The notes below the pieces were generated by a model that did not search any database, was not told the origin of the DNA, and saw nothing but the letters and a program-made list of their open reading frames with translations. Below, one piece after another: positions 21,401-34,072 of a stretch of DNA of 64,000 nt (its first letter is position 1; each line of letters starts with the position of its first letter). Source of the DNA: Chaetorhynchus papuensis. Taxonomy: Eukaryota > Chordata > Aves > Passeriformes > Rhipiduridae. The stretch spans positions 124,001 to 188,000 of the forward strand of contig VWYX01000671.1 of NCBI GenBank assembly GCA_013396525.1, written 5' to 3'. The translations under genes and the position numbers were made by a program.

Positions 21401-24400
21401 GGTGATGTTATGTCAAGATAAACTGACAGAAAGCAAACCAATACACTTATTTTTATATTCCTCTATTTTATATAGCACACAAGGACAGAAAATCTGTCGT
21501 TTTGTATGTCTGTGAAGTATCAAACACCTTTTCATGATTCATAAATAATCAATAGTAGGAGTACTTGTTAAAGTTGCATTGCAGCAGAAATCCTTGACAT
21601 TCACATAATGTCTTGCATGATCAAATGCTTTAGAGATTTTAATTAGAGTTGATTTGAATCAGTAAAACAGTATTGAGAGAGATCTGTTTAACAGCCCACA
21701 GTGAAGAATAATAATATTAAATGCATACCAGTATTTCAAATTGCATTTGTAGGAATTATATCCATGGTCCATGGCTCTGAGTAGTCTTTACTGGTCTGAA
21801 CAGTGCTCTGAGTTCCAGTTCTATGTCATTAAAACCTGTCACTGAAAATAAGTGTTGTTAGAACTACAGCTGTTTGGTTTATGCTCAAAGAGCTATGGCA
21901 TGTTTAACATATGTTGGAACAAGTAATTTGTAATCCAACAGGCATTCAGTGTTTTAAAGCAAATGTGTGGCAGAAATATGTCTAATCTAATTACAAGGAA
22001 CTCAGAATTCAGCAGGAGAACTGCAGATTCAAGCAGCAGCTCTGGAAAGATGTGCAGAAAATTGCTCGGGATTTATTTTTTCCTTCTAAACTTTTGGGTG
22101 TAGCTGAAGTCTGTGTGTTTGGACAGCCTTGGAAAGTAGGGTCCTGCTCTCTGGCAAGCACTCTGCGGAACTATTGTCATATAAATATGCTATTTGGAGG
22201 TATGACTTGATTCAAATTATTTCAGTATTAAATTCTTTCCTGAATTTAGGGCTCCTTTTAAACCTTTATTCAAACCTCACAACTGAAATGCTGCACAGCA
22301 AGTGTGCCTCAGAATTTCCAGTGGCCAAGTTCTTCCCAAAGCATAATGGACTTTCAATAAGGTGTTGTGCTTTCAGAGGGAAAATGATCATTTACCTTGT
22401 AGTATGGTAGACAGCCCTAAAGTGTTTAATTAAAAAGTGTTTAATTTAGAAATTAGCATGTCTGTGAGTATTTATGTACATGTGTGTATATAATAATCCT
22501 TCAAATATCGAAGAAACAATCTATTAAAAGTTCATGTTCTACCCTGCAAAATACTAATCCTTGTTCTAACACAATTTCATATACAACCATTGCTTTCCCC
22601 ACGTATCTATTTAGTCATATTTAGTATGTACTTTCTAGTTTGGAGTACTTGGGATCTGAAAAGTCAGGCAAATAATTTCTATTGTTTCTCACCAATATGT
22701 GTGTTCATTGTTGCAAGAAGCATTGGCAGTTTGCTGGCAGGGGAGATAATTTTCTAGCTTTGCTAGAAAAATTGTTGCTAGGTTATTTGACTGTTTATTC
22801 ACGGATATTGCTTGAAGTTAATTTTATCAGATCATATCTGTGAGGAAGACTGAAGAAGACTGAATATTTCTCTTCAAAAAACCCAAACAAAAAGCACAAG
22901 TACCAAGCTCACCTGCAGCACATCCATATTTATTTGTCATAGTGATGCTGAATTCAGGAAGCAGCCAGTGCCTGAGCCATCCATCAGTTGGACACATAAT
23001 GTATTTATCATTAATAGGAAAATGGGGATTGATGGCTATTGAGTACAGTTCTGAGTTATCAAGTCTTCCACTGCTCATATCTTTGTGAAAGGGAAGCACC
23101 AGTTTTCAAGGTTGTTACACAGGTGACCATGACCATGGCCTGGCTTTTGAAATGGCAGGGAAAGTAATAAGATAATGCTGCCTCTGTTTGCATATTTAGG
23201 AGGCATAACCTGTCCTGTACAAAGGGAGGGAGAAAGAAAATTAGCTGAAATTAGGTTGCTGTTATTCTGAGTGCCTTATCATGTCTAGTCCTCCATGAAC
23301 AGTGTTTATTTTTATATAACAAGCTTACTGGGAAAAAAATATACATTAAACATTACTTTTGTCCTTCTGCAAGCAGTGTCCAGAGCAGAGTCTGTGCAGC
23401 AACACCATTTGCCAAAACCACTTGCGAAGCAGAGTTCTGTATCGTGTGCTATCTGCCCTTTTCTCTTAGTTTTTCTTAATTCATCAAGGGAAAGTACAAG
23501 TATTTCCAAAACCATAGTTACTTTACTATACATGATGACCTAAAATACATATTGTGGTGAGAATAAAGCTTAGTGGCGGAGGACTATCTAAGACCATAGG
23601 AACGGTAAACAACCTCATCCAATATATTGTCAACAGGAGACATATATTTATGGTGAAATGGCTTTCAGGGCAGAAACTATTGGATCCTCTTTTTTTATCT
23701 GTTTTCTGGCAGAGGAATGATTTAAAGTGAACCTCAACTCACATTTCAAATAATAGATGACAAGAGCTCATCCATTTCAGTATAATTCATTGTACTGCAT
23801 ATGTATGGGGGAGATTTCAAAAGAAAACCAGGGACTGTTATTTCCAAGTGAGCCACTAGATTTTTAGATGTAGTATTTCCTCCTCATTTTCCTTCTATTA
23901 AGGTTATTGGTTTCCCTGAAGAGAAAACTGCATTTTTGTGTTGGATATTTCTCTTTGTGCCCCCTTTGTCTGGTGCCAGCTCAAGAGTGAGGGGTGCAGG
24001 GAGTGGTTTGGTATTCTGAATGGGGCTTTTTGGTATTCTGAATGTTTGACAGCCTTTTTTTTTTGTTGTTTCTTTTGCTGCTCTTCTCAAGCATTTGTTT
24101 CCTACTTTATTCGCCTAGTGTACGGTTCACTTTCCTGAAGAATTATCAGAACTTTGATTTCTATCCTTCCACGTGTCTGAAACACAGAACTTAATTCTCT
24201 TCAATATCATAAACCTGAAAAATTTAATATCATTTATCTATTATAGATTTCAGGGCTGGGGGTGTGTGTGGTGGGGTGGGGAATGTTGTGAATGCTCGAT
24301 TTGATTTGAATTCTGGATAAAGATGTTCCCTATTGAAAATATTCCTTTGTTTGGGAATCCCAGATCAGAGACTGAGCATAGCTGAATGTTCCCAGGAAAG

Positions 24401-27400
24401 CCAAGCTGAGGGTGCTGGGTGCTTTCACAGCCTGATACCCTGCTTGGGACTAGAGTCTGGAGGCTGAAATGTTCAGTGAAGGCACATGTCCAGACTGAAA
24501 TCCCAGACATGGCAGAGGATGGGTGGGTGCCTCACTTGAATTGAATCAGGGGCTGTTCAGGAGGGTTTGTCCTAATTTTTAATGGATGAAGAACCCATCC
24601 ATTCCTTCAGAGATGCTTCAGCACAATTTGGACATGGGCTATCAAGTCCCTAATGCATATGCTGCATGTAAACCAAGGCAGATGCTAGCATCAAATGTGT
24701 CAGAATTACTCAGGGAAGGAAATCAGTCTTTTGTGGTTCCAGGCAGTTTCCCTACATGAACAGAATGTTTTACTTCTGGAGACAACTATGTATGACATGA
24801 ATGACAGATAGGCTTTCTCTTTGAAGGAAACAAAGTGCATAGTCAGTGTTTTGCTTTCCAGTGAGCTGCAAACTTATGGTGATCTTCAGCTGATGAAAGA
24901 GAAAAGGAATTATTTTAAAATGATGAGGGTCAGGGCATTTTGGCACAGTAGAATTGAATGCAATTGCTGTCATAAGTTGCTTCACATTAGTGTTGGCTGG
25001 AAGGGCTTTCATCAAGATATTCACAAAACCAAAAGACATCAGAGCAAACAGCAACTTGGGACCTGGCAGTGAGTGAATCTTGGGGCAGGAAGGGGATATT
25101 TGTGCCAAACCAGCTTTAGTGACAGGATTCTCTTTGTATCCATTTGTTTATCACCTGTTCTTCTTCTTAATTCCCCTTTCATTCAATAATTTCCCTGCTC
25201 TTGGGAAAAGTCAAATTTAAATGCCAGCCTGTACAGAAAATCTGTGCATATTCATGAAAGCTCATGAATTATTGGCAAAATCAAGTTGACTCAACTTTGA
25301 TCATGGCAAAAGGCAATTAAATGTACTTGTCTTGTAAAAAAAGTCAATCTCAGATGAAGACTCTGTCTTGATCACATGTATTTTGAAATAGATTTTGATG
25401 AAAAATGAGACATTGAAGGGTATTAACTGAGGATCCCCTATTTCCTGTCTATAGAATTTTATCCCTGATCATAAAAGTAATGTACTTTAAATGCCTAGAA
25501 ATTCAAGAGGTTTTAAAAGGATCTCTGGGATTAATATTTAAATTCAGAAATCCTAGGAAGTTTGCAATGTGTTCAGTTTGTCTCATTCTAGTGAAAGCAT
25601 TTTCTGTCTCTTTTTTGTCATTCTGAGGGAAATGACTCACGGTAGGGAACATTTCTATGACTGTCACAATATCTTCAAAATGTAATGACTAGCATGGGTA
25701 AAAATTCTTGACACAACAGTGTCCTGTCAGAAAATACAGATGAATCAAAATGTGTTTCTCAGGGATTCAGGGACTTCTTAAAAATAATAGGTGGAAAAAT
25801 GTGTAAGTTGGTGTAAGATTCAACTTTGTCATTGTATTTCAGCTCATTCCATTTGGACTCTTATACATTGTCCCTTGTTATTATCCTTTCAATGAAATGT
25901 TTCCATGCTCCTGGGAATTTTTCACTGAGACTTTCTGCTCACCTGAAAATGTGGAAACTCGGTGTTCTGTGCAGATCTGACACACAGCAAAGTTTCTTTC
26001 TATTTCCACTGGGATGGAAGTTCTAGTTTCCAGTTGTGGTCTGGATTTCTAAGTCTGTTCTCCATTTCTGTGTGCTCAAACTTTATCCTGTGGAAGCTTG
26101 ATCTACAGCACAGTGACTGCTTCCAGAAACCCACCAACCAATGTAAGCCTGCTAAGATGCTGCAAAGATTTTCTGCAGAAATGAGGATTTTTTTGCCTCA
26201 CATAGGCTTTAAAAGATCCTATTTTTGAGTTAAGTCCTCTATTTCAGCAGTTCCTATACCAGACTCCTTAAATCAAAGTTGAGCTTGGAGGAAATGAGAG
26301 ATTTTTTCCTAGTGCTGCCAGAGGAAGAATCTCTTATCCCCCTGTGAACATAATCCTTGGGCTGGTAAACTTGGGCACGGCTGCAGAGCAGGAGCAACTC
26401 AGGGAGCAGGGATAGATCAGGATTTGGCAGCTGTGGAGTGTGGGCTCCCTAAATTGCCACATGAGATTTGGGCATGCTGGGAGTATCATCTGTCTGGGGT
26501 GTTATCGAACTCATACAGGATAAATTGTATTGTTCCTTCTGAAAGAACAACAAAATCAGTTCTGCTCCAAGAGCACTCCTTCAGGAGGATGTTCTGTTTA
26601 ATCAGGTAAACCCACGCTCCTTCTCTGTTTGCATTGGTAGGATAGAAGAAAGCAGAACAAAATGCATAGCAATTAGTAACTTCCCTGTGAAAACATGTAC
26701 AGGAACATTTTCAATTTTAGTACTGTAGCTTGCAAGCAAATCTGGGAGGCGTGGAAGGGCTTTACATAAAGCATGATCCCAACAGTTCATACAATTAGCA
26801 AAAATTAACATATATTACCATTATGCTGAATTTTTTCCTTGGTGCTTTTAACAGCCTGTATTCTGAAGAAAACTGAATTCTCTAACTGAGCGTATAAATG
26901 TGGCATTATTTCATATTCATGTGATCTTGATGTTTAACAGAAAGGTAGTTTTAATTATGCAAGTTGGTATTTGTTAGCCTTTCAAGAGCTTTCCTTGAGT
27001 GCCAAGCCTCATTGTTTTTCCTGCTGCTGTTTGCCTTGAAGGAAAAACTCAAGGACTCCATGCCGAAGGACACATTTTCTGCGCTGATAATGCTGCATTT
27101 CTCCCATACAACACAAGTTACATTCCCACGGAATTGCTTTTATTTTAGATGAAGAGCATCACAAAATGAGGGAGAGCAAAACTGCTTTTTTGTTTGTTTG
27201 TTTGTTTTCCCAAAAGAACATGGGGTGAGGCAGGTGCAAATCATTGGGCATTTGACAGCAGCGTCTGGGTGTGAAGAGGATGGGGCCAGGCTCTTTTCAG
27301 GGATGTCCAGCACCAGGATAAGGGGCAAAATGTAATGAAAGCAATGAGCTAGTTAATCGGCTGCAGTTACTTTTCAAAAAGAGATTTTAAACACTTCCTG

Positions 27401-29982
27401 AATTGTTGTTACAGAAAATAACAACTTTCCTGAAAAACAGCTACTCGGGCAGTCCAGTGATAGATTCTGTTCTTCTTTCACGTCATACTGTCCTCACTGC
27501 TCATCCTTGTTGAGTGTTTGATCCTGTAAAAATTACAGTAAATGTTCAGACTGGGGTGTTTTTTGCCAAAGTAGAGTATTGTACTGGATCTTTGTCCTCA
27601 CCATTTATGCTTTTTAGAGCATCCCACTGACAGGAGTTTGTTCCCCTCCATGGCACAGAGCTCTGTGAGGGTTGATGTGATTTCTGGTTTTGATTTCAAA
27701 GCTTCCAAAGACAGAAGGGCTTTCCCTGTGACAAACTCTCTGACACCCAGAGATAAAAAACCATTCACCCGAGGAGCTCTGCATCTGGGTTATCTACAGG
27801 GGACAGCAGAGTTTGTACCCCTGGAAACTGTCTTTACAGAGGTTCTCTATTTCTGGTACCCCCAAGAAGGGAAAACTGATAACCCAGTGAAAAGCATCTC
27901 TGAGGACTGTGCAAAATTATGTGCTAGTAGGGGAAAGCAAGAGAATCCCTTTGCGGAAAAGCGGAGCAGAAGGGACAAAGAGGAAAGCAGAGGCTAGAGA
28001 GCGCTGTAAATATCAGAGACATGTTAAATCTCCAGTCTGGACAACAGCAACCCCATTGTTTTTGCATCCTGTCTGTTCTGGAGCAGGAGGGATGAATCAA
28101 GAGGACATGTGAAATGCTGAGCTCTCTTCTTCAGCAGAACTTCAGCAGCACATGGAACACTGACAGACCTATGAGACCTTGTTTAATGCCTGTTGAGCCT
28201 TGTTTCAACACGTGTGGCTGCAGTCAGTTTTTGTCTCGTCTGGCACACAAAACCAAGTGAAACAAGAACATGAGCTGGGAATGAGAATGTAAATGTGATT
28301 TCATGGTACTGTGATCAAGAAGACACAGTTCTTTATTCATATAGGCTTGAGAGAAGAGGATGTCAGGAATAAAAACAAAACCAACCTCAGATCTGTTTGC
28401 ATAGTTATTTTTCACCTCCACCAAACATTGGAATTCATATTTCATATTCCAAACCATGCCTTGTGATTACTGCAGATTGTCCATGTATATGGAAAATCTA
28501 TTCTGTTTTCTTGGGTTTTATTCACCCTTGTAAAAATAGAAAATCTCTGGGTTTGTTTTCCCCATAGAGATTATTACTAGATTTAAAAACTTTCTGTTTG
28601 AAATTATGCTGTCACCATTCATTATAGTGCTAAATATTTCACTTGTTTTCAAATATATAATTTAAACATTCAGAAAGTAATGAAAAGTCTATTTGGATTA
28701 TGATGGGATCCTTTAAAAATCTTTCTGGATCACAAGCTCATGTTTAAAATATTTCTTTACTTGATGTGAATACTTGATTCCTTTTTAAATGCTGGACATT
28801 TTTAATGGCTTCTGAAACTCCTGACAGTCTAAACTCAGTATCTTGGGTCAATGGTTAGCAGACATTGATATATTCTTAGTTGGTGAGTATTTGCATAGTC
28901 GGGAATAGGCCTCCTTAGAGTAAGGTGAGAGGGAAGAGCCATTGGCAGCAGAGGAGGTGACAACTGGTGTTGGTTTGAGCTTGATGGTGGAGCAGGTTTC
29001 CAGCACACAAAGGTCTTGTGCTTTGTTAAGGGTGTGGCTGGAGCCTTTTCTGCCAGTAAATGGATTAACTGGATCAGGACTGGGTAACATTTGCTTTGGC
29101 CATGTTCTTTGTAAAGGGAATATTGGAGGATCCAAATCTCAGGGCTTGTTGGGCAGCTGCTTTTCAGTCACGCTAAATTCAAATAAAAAATGGTTCTTTT
29201 TCAGCCCTGTGCAGTCAGGGCTCAGAGTGTAGCAGCTCTCCAATCTGCAGATGAAAGGAGCACTCCAGATTATTCAGAAACAATAGAGAGTCTGATTGTT
29301 TAATACAGTGATAAAAATGTGTTTAAAAATAAATTATCTACTAGCTGCTGGGATTGCTTGAAATTCCATTAAACACTAATGAGAGAAGGCATCACAGACA
29401 AATTAATAAACACCCTACGCACTAACCTAGAAAATGCCAGCCTAAACCCTTTGATGCTAAACTAATTAAAATGAGAAACATATTCCTTGTGAAACTGCTT
29501 GGCATATTTCAGTGCATTAATTGAGGCATAATGAAAATGGAAGATACAGCACAGAAGAGGAAGAATACTCATTATAAAACAGACTATGGTCCTGTAAAAC
29601 AGTTGTACCCAACTGCAACCTTGGTTTTGTGCACGAGTAAATCCACAGCAGTAGAAAGAGCATGGATAGAAAGAAGTTAAATATATTCAGATTTTAGTAC
29701 ATTTTCATGGGTGAAATCAAAGAGATGGATTTTTTCTTTTCAGTGAATTTCTGTATGTGTTGCAAGATCATAAATTCTTTATACATAAGAGAAATCACCC
29801 AATCCTGTATCTCCCATTGGCTCTGTAGGATAAACTTGCATTGCGAGTGAGGGAAAAGTTGAAGTGAAACCATGTTGGATTTAAAAGAGAAATCTCATGT
29901 ATTATACCTTGCATAGATAACCATAAATTAGAAAAGAGAGAGAAAAGAAAATTGGCTTCAGTAAAAAGAAAAAAGGGAGGTG
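18451..29982. other. Long stretch with no gene recognised
   Basis: About 11.5 kb of AT-rich DNA flanking the CpG island. Noted inside: a splice-flanked but non-open segment at 20596-20778, a small hairpin with 9-bp arms at 22750-22770, a near-duplicate of TTTGGTATTCTGAATG at 24007-24022 and 24029-24044, and (TTTG)n at 27188-27208. The stretch 29330-29560 has many ATTA/TAAT cores and could be a conserved non-coding element. No mobile element was recognised, which is unusual only in that older CR1 copies may be too decayed to see by eye. Confidence 0.5.
22750..22770. repeat. Short perfect inverted repeat
   Basis: TTTTCTAGC at 22750-22758 and GCTAGAAAA at 22762-22770 are perfect 9-bp arms around a TTT loop. 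No flanking features suggest a terminator or RNA gene. Confidence 0.7.
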
Positions 29983-29988
29983 CTGGTG

Positions 29989-30366
29989 TGTTGATGCTGA
30001 TAGAGTGTTTAGCAGGGAAATCCTTCAGCTCTCTAGTGTTTTGTGAGAACTCTGTCTTTCCCATACATGCTAAGTAAAACAATGTTACAGGTTTGTAAAC
30101 TTCTTGTTCCTGTACTTGTTTTTCTCAGATAGTGATTTTTTGATTAGAAAAACAACTGTCTGCTACGTGCCAGATCTTGGACCAACCCCTCGGGGGGTGG
30201 CTGGCCCGAAGAACCAATGACCTGGTGCCACTTAGTAGACTTTGCAAACTAACTATAAACTAACTTATAAAAACCTCAGAAAATTATTAAATCTTGGCTC
30301 ACCTGCCATTTTTCTATGGATCTGACTTGTGTGGTTTTTTCTACGCGTCCGTGTTGCACAGCAACA
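29989..30366 (+). mobile_element. Solo LTR, short class II-like family, copy A
   Basis: A 378-bp LTR starting TGTTGATGCTG and ending GCAACA (TG...CA). It is flanked by a perfect 6-bp direct repeat CTGGTG at 29983-29988 and 30367-30372. Six-base duplications are typical of alpha- and betaretrovirus-like (class II, ERVK-type) integrases. A TATA box (TATAAAAA) lies at 30266-30273 and a possible ATTAAA poly(A) signal about 20 bp later. No internal retroviral sequence is attached, so recombination between two LTRs removed the provirus. Three further copies occur at 54237, 58162 and 60808. The family name needs a repeat library. Confidence 0.9.
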
Positions 30367-30372
30367 CTGGTG

Positions 30373-31148
30373 TGCCTGTTCAAGGCATCATGTGTTCAGT
30401 ACTTTGTCATTCAACAAAAAGGCCGTGCCACAACAATCATACCATCACACCCCGTGGAAGGTAGAGGTGATGGGATTAAAACATTTCCTAAAGAAACTCA
30501 GTGTCAGACTGTTCCACGGCACCAAAAAAACCCATTCTGTGCATTCAGATCATGTCACCTGAATCCTCATGTGTGAGGTGTTGGGCTTTAGTTCCGCCTG
30601 GACAAAGGGAGGCTAGGGGTGCTGCATTCTGGGAGGAACATATTTGGGGGAGTAGGGACGAGCCTTCTCAGGAGAGAGCCTCTCCCTGAGCCCCTGCACA
30701 AGAACTTCAGGGTAGAGCAGCACTGGGGGGGGGTGGTTCCACATGGTCCTTGGCATCCCTGTCTCTGTTCACCAAGTGTCTGTCACCCGAGAAAAGGACT
30801 GCTTTGTGTCAGCCTTCCCCAGTGACATATGTGTGCAGACATAGTGCATCATTTACTGTGGCCATGCCCTACAAGTAAAAATGTCACTAGATCATGATAC
30901 AGAGCACATGAAGGCTGATTGAAAATCTCCCAGGCCTACAGTTGTCATTATCTGGGGTGACAATCTCGCTGCTGTACAGACAGAGAGCTTTATGGGGACA
31001 CCGTTATGGACCATGAATCATCCTCAGTCATCTTCACTGTGTATTTGTGATCTATATAAAAATTGGGTCCTACATAGGAGAAGCTATGTACTGAGCCCTT
31101 TCAAATTAGTATTTAAAACTCAAAACAACCCAAACAAATCACACAGTG

Positions 31149-31150
<2 letters not shown>
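30373..31150. other. No gene seen
   Basis: Moderately GC-rich flank of the solo LTR with overlapping short frames on the plus strand (30316-30825) and a poly-G run near 30725. No recognisable protein or repeat. Confidence 0.5.
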
Positions 31151-31179
<29 letters not shown>

Positions 31180-31232
31180 CTATCTATCTATCTACTATAT
31201 ATATATGTGTGTGTATATATATATATATATAT
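31151..31232. repeat. Compound microsatellite (ATCT)n then (TA/TG)n
   Basis: About eleven ATCT tetranucleotides with two interruptions (31151-31197) are followed by a TA-rich run with a TGTGTG insert (31198-31232). Tetranucleotide arrays of this length are usually highly polymorphic. Confidence 0.95.
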
Positions 31233-34008
31233 GCATTTCTTTGTTTATATTGTTCCTAATTAAGTAGTGTTTGGGCCTCTCTTTTGGTAGGAAAAACTTG
31301 AACTAAATGATAGGTATTTTTAAACAAAATTGAGCCATCTCATTTATCTGTTTAGTGTCAGCAACAGAGGGATTCAAAGTCATTGGTTGCCATGAAAGCA
31401 ATAAAATCACAATCTTCATCTCAGCCAGGTCCAGACGCAAAACCTCTAAACCAGCAGGAGTCTGTGAATTAAATTCACTGGTCTTTACAGCAAAATAAAT
31501 AGCTGCTCTGCTTCATCTTGTAATTCTTTTTGACCTCTGCTACAAAGTTCATGTTTAAATATATTCCCCTAGAAATGAAAAATAATTTTTTTTCAGCTTT
31601 TGGAAAACTGGTATAAAATATGCCTGTTGCTATTTGTATGAATCAAACCTGCATCAGTGAGGTGTGACACAGAGCACAGACTTTCATTGAAATCAGTAGT
31701 AGCAGGAACAGCCCATTATTCATTTTTGATGGAAGGGGAAGAGGAATAAACACACCACAATAAAAACTAAAGCAGTAGAAATTAATAACGTGCACCCCAA
31801 ACAACAGGGACATACTTGGAAGTGTGTGAAAGCAGGCTCGTCTTCTGGTGTTCATGGATCTTAATTTTCCCCTGGTGATGTAAAATGCTATTAACTGGTA
31901 GTATATCAGTATATCTATCATTTATATTAATTTAATATCATCAGAAATAGGGTAACATCTTTACTTACGTATTGTCATCACATAGATTACAGAGTAATTA
32001 CAGTGGACTTACAAGCCTAATTCATTCTTACTCTGAAATCTTTTCACTGTCTGAAAGACAAAGAATTAAACATGTTTTAATATTTTGATATGAAGCACAT
32101 AAATCTCTGGCATGTCTAATGTGAGCTGTCTGGTTGCTGCATGCTTACCTTAACCAAGCTTTCCATATGTTAAGGGAGAAATCCCAACATTTCTATATTT
32201 CAAGATATCCTGAATGCTGTATGTTGCTCTAAGAAAAAGTTTGGTTTGTGGGTAAGGTACGGTATAAATGTTATTGAAATATTTAAGGAAAAGCACAGGA
32301 TATATTAAAACAGAATACTCTTGATTTCATACTAAAGGAGAAGAGGGCTTTGAGTAAAGGAACTGAAAGTGTAGAGTGAGGGTGGTAGAGAATGCTTATC
32401 TGTGGTTACCAAATCTCATTACTCCCATAGCCTATTTCAATAATATCTTTTATCTGGGTTGGCTGAATCTATGGAGACTTTTTTCCTTAGGAGTGGTCTG
32501 TGTCAGTGATGGAGGTAAATTTCTGAGTACAAGCACAGTGTTTTGGATAAATGAAAATTGTTTTCCATTTTTTCACATTCACCCAGTTCTGTGACAGTTC
32601 CTTTTAAAAGGACATTGGATCTTTAATACCGAAATGATAACCACTCTTGATGTTTCTGGTTTTGTTCTTCATTTGATGAACTCAGAAGCACAGAAGAGTC
32701 ATGAGACCAGGACCTGCATAATAAGCAAAGCTTTATTTGAAACTCAAACTGTATTAATAGCTTTTGTTATGGATCTTAGTTTGTGCTGGAAAACTGAAAC
32801 TAGAGCCAGTCCTGAACCTCTCAGGCATCATTATTGTCAAAAGCAGCACTGGGGACACAAAGATTTGGTTACTAATGATACACTGGATTCCTTGCTGGAG
32901 CAGTAAAACCCCTCGGTGTGGAACTGACACAGCAGCTCAGAGCATGAGCCACCAGCAGTGCAGGGCTCTGGAACAAACAGTCATAGATTTTTCCTTACAT
33001 CTTTCTCATTAACTTTTTAAAGCCTCTGCTGGCTTTGTGGGCTTATTGCTGGGAGCTGGAAATGATGGATGGAATAAAGGAAAGGCAAGTTGTGCTGCAC
33101 AGTCACTGCTGTGTGGTATTGGATGGTGTTACCCTGAGCTCATAAAAAGCCAGGACAAGTCTGAGCAAACAGCTTACTGTGGTCCTTCCCACAGCAAAGG
33201 ACTGCTGACTGCCCTAATGCTGGCTCTTTGTTATGTTTTTGCTGTTTTTCTTCTTCTTTCAGCCGGTGATTGTGGAAAGGGGGACTTCCCTGAGCTCCTG
33301 TGTACCCCAGGAGGTTCCATCCACTCTGAACTGATATTCCCTGGGGCAAAACTTAAATGATGGCTCTGCCTTGTTTTCCTGCATGACTTTGCCAAAGTCA
33401 TTAAGGGAAACAGTGAAATGGCCCTGTCCCAGGGATGGTTTTTTGGTTTTTTATCCAGAGCCTTATCAAGCATGAACTCTACCTGAGTTCACTATTTATT
33501 TTTTAGTTCATTAACTTGTTTCAAGACTGCATTTTCTTTAGTTTTGACTCTTCTTGCTCTGCCATTTCCCACACATAAAGGCTTTGCTTTTTTCCACCAT
33601 TAGTCCTGCATTTTGCTTTGAACTGCAATACAAATAATAGTACTGTCTATATATATATAACAGATCTATATAGAGGGACTAATGTTTGTCTGTAATCCTT
33701 GTCTGTCTGGATCTTATTGATCTATGATGTTGATATCATAGTTCAGACTCTATCAGAATTTTAATCAAGTGCATTCATGTGTTTTTGTCACATTCTTTGA
33801 GAAATGTTGATTAAATGTTAATTCTCTTCGGTGGGAGATGGGAAAACAGAGCATTGGTAACAGTCAAAGTTCAACCAAAATTAATTTACTTCCAAAATAA
33901 TGGACTGGCTTCAGCCTGCCAGCTGTGCAAGCACAAGGAGCTGTGATGGATGTTACACCAGTAATTCTGCTCCCAAGCTTTATTGGCAGCAAGAAAACCC
34001 AATTGATA
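31233..34008. other. No gene seen
   Basis: Contains a strong acceptor-like pyrimidine tract ending in CAG at 33262, but no donor follows and the frames close quickly. A TA-rich run sits at 33645-33662. No mobile element was recognised. Confidence 0.5.
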
Positions 34009-34072
34009 TAATAATAACAACAATAACAACAACAACAACAACAACAACAATAATAATAATAATAATAATAAT
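34009..34072. repeat. (AAC)n(AAT)n microsatellite
   Basis: An imperfect run of AAC/ATA triplets changes to pure AAT. The minus strand gives leucine or tyrosine/cysteine homopolymer frames that are artefacts of the repeat. Confidence 0.95.

Noticed and set aside
29795..30082. 95-codon minus frame at the edge of LTR copy A
   Set aside because: It straddles the LTR boundary and so cannot be an ancestral gene. No motif was recognised.
33240..33360. Strong pyrimidine tract and CAG at 33262, suggesting an exon
   Set aside because: No good donor follows and every frame closes within about 100 bp. One good acceptor alone is common by chance.
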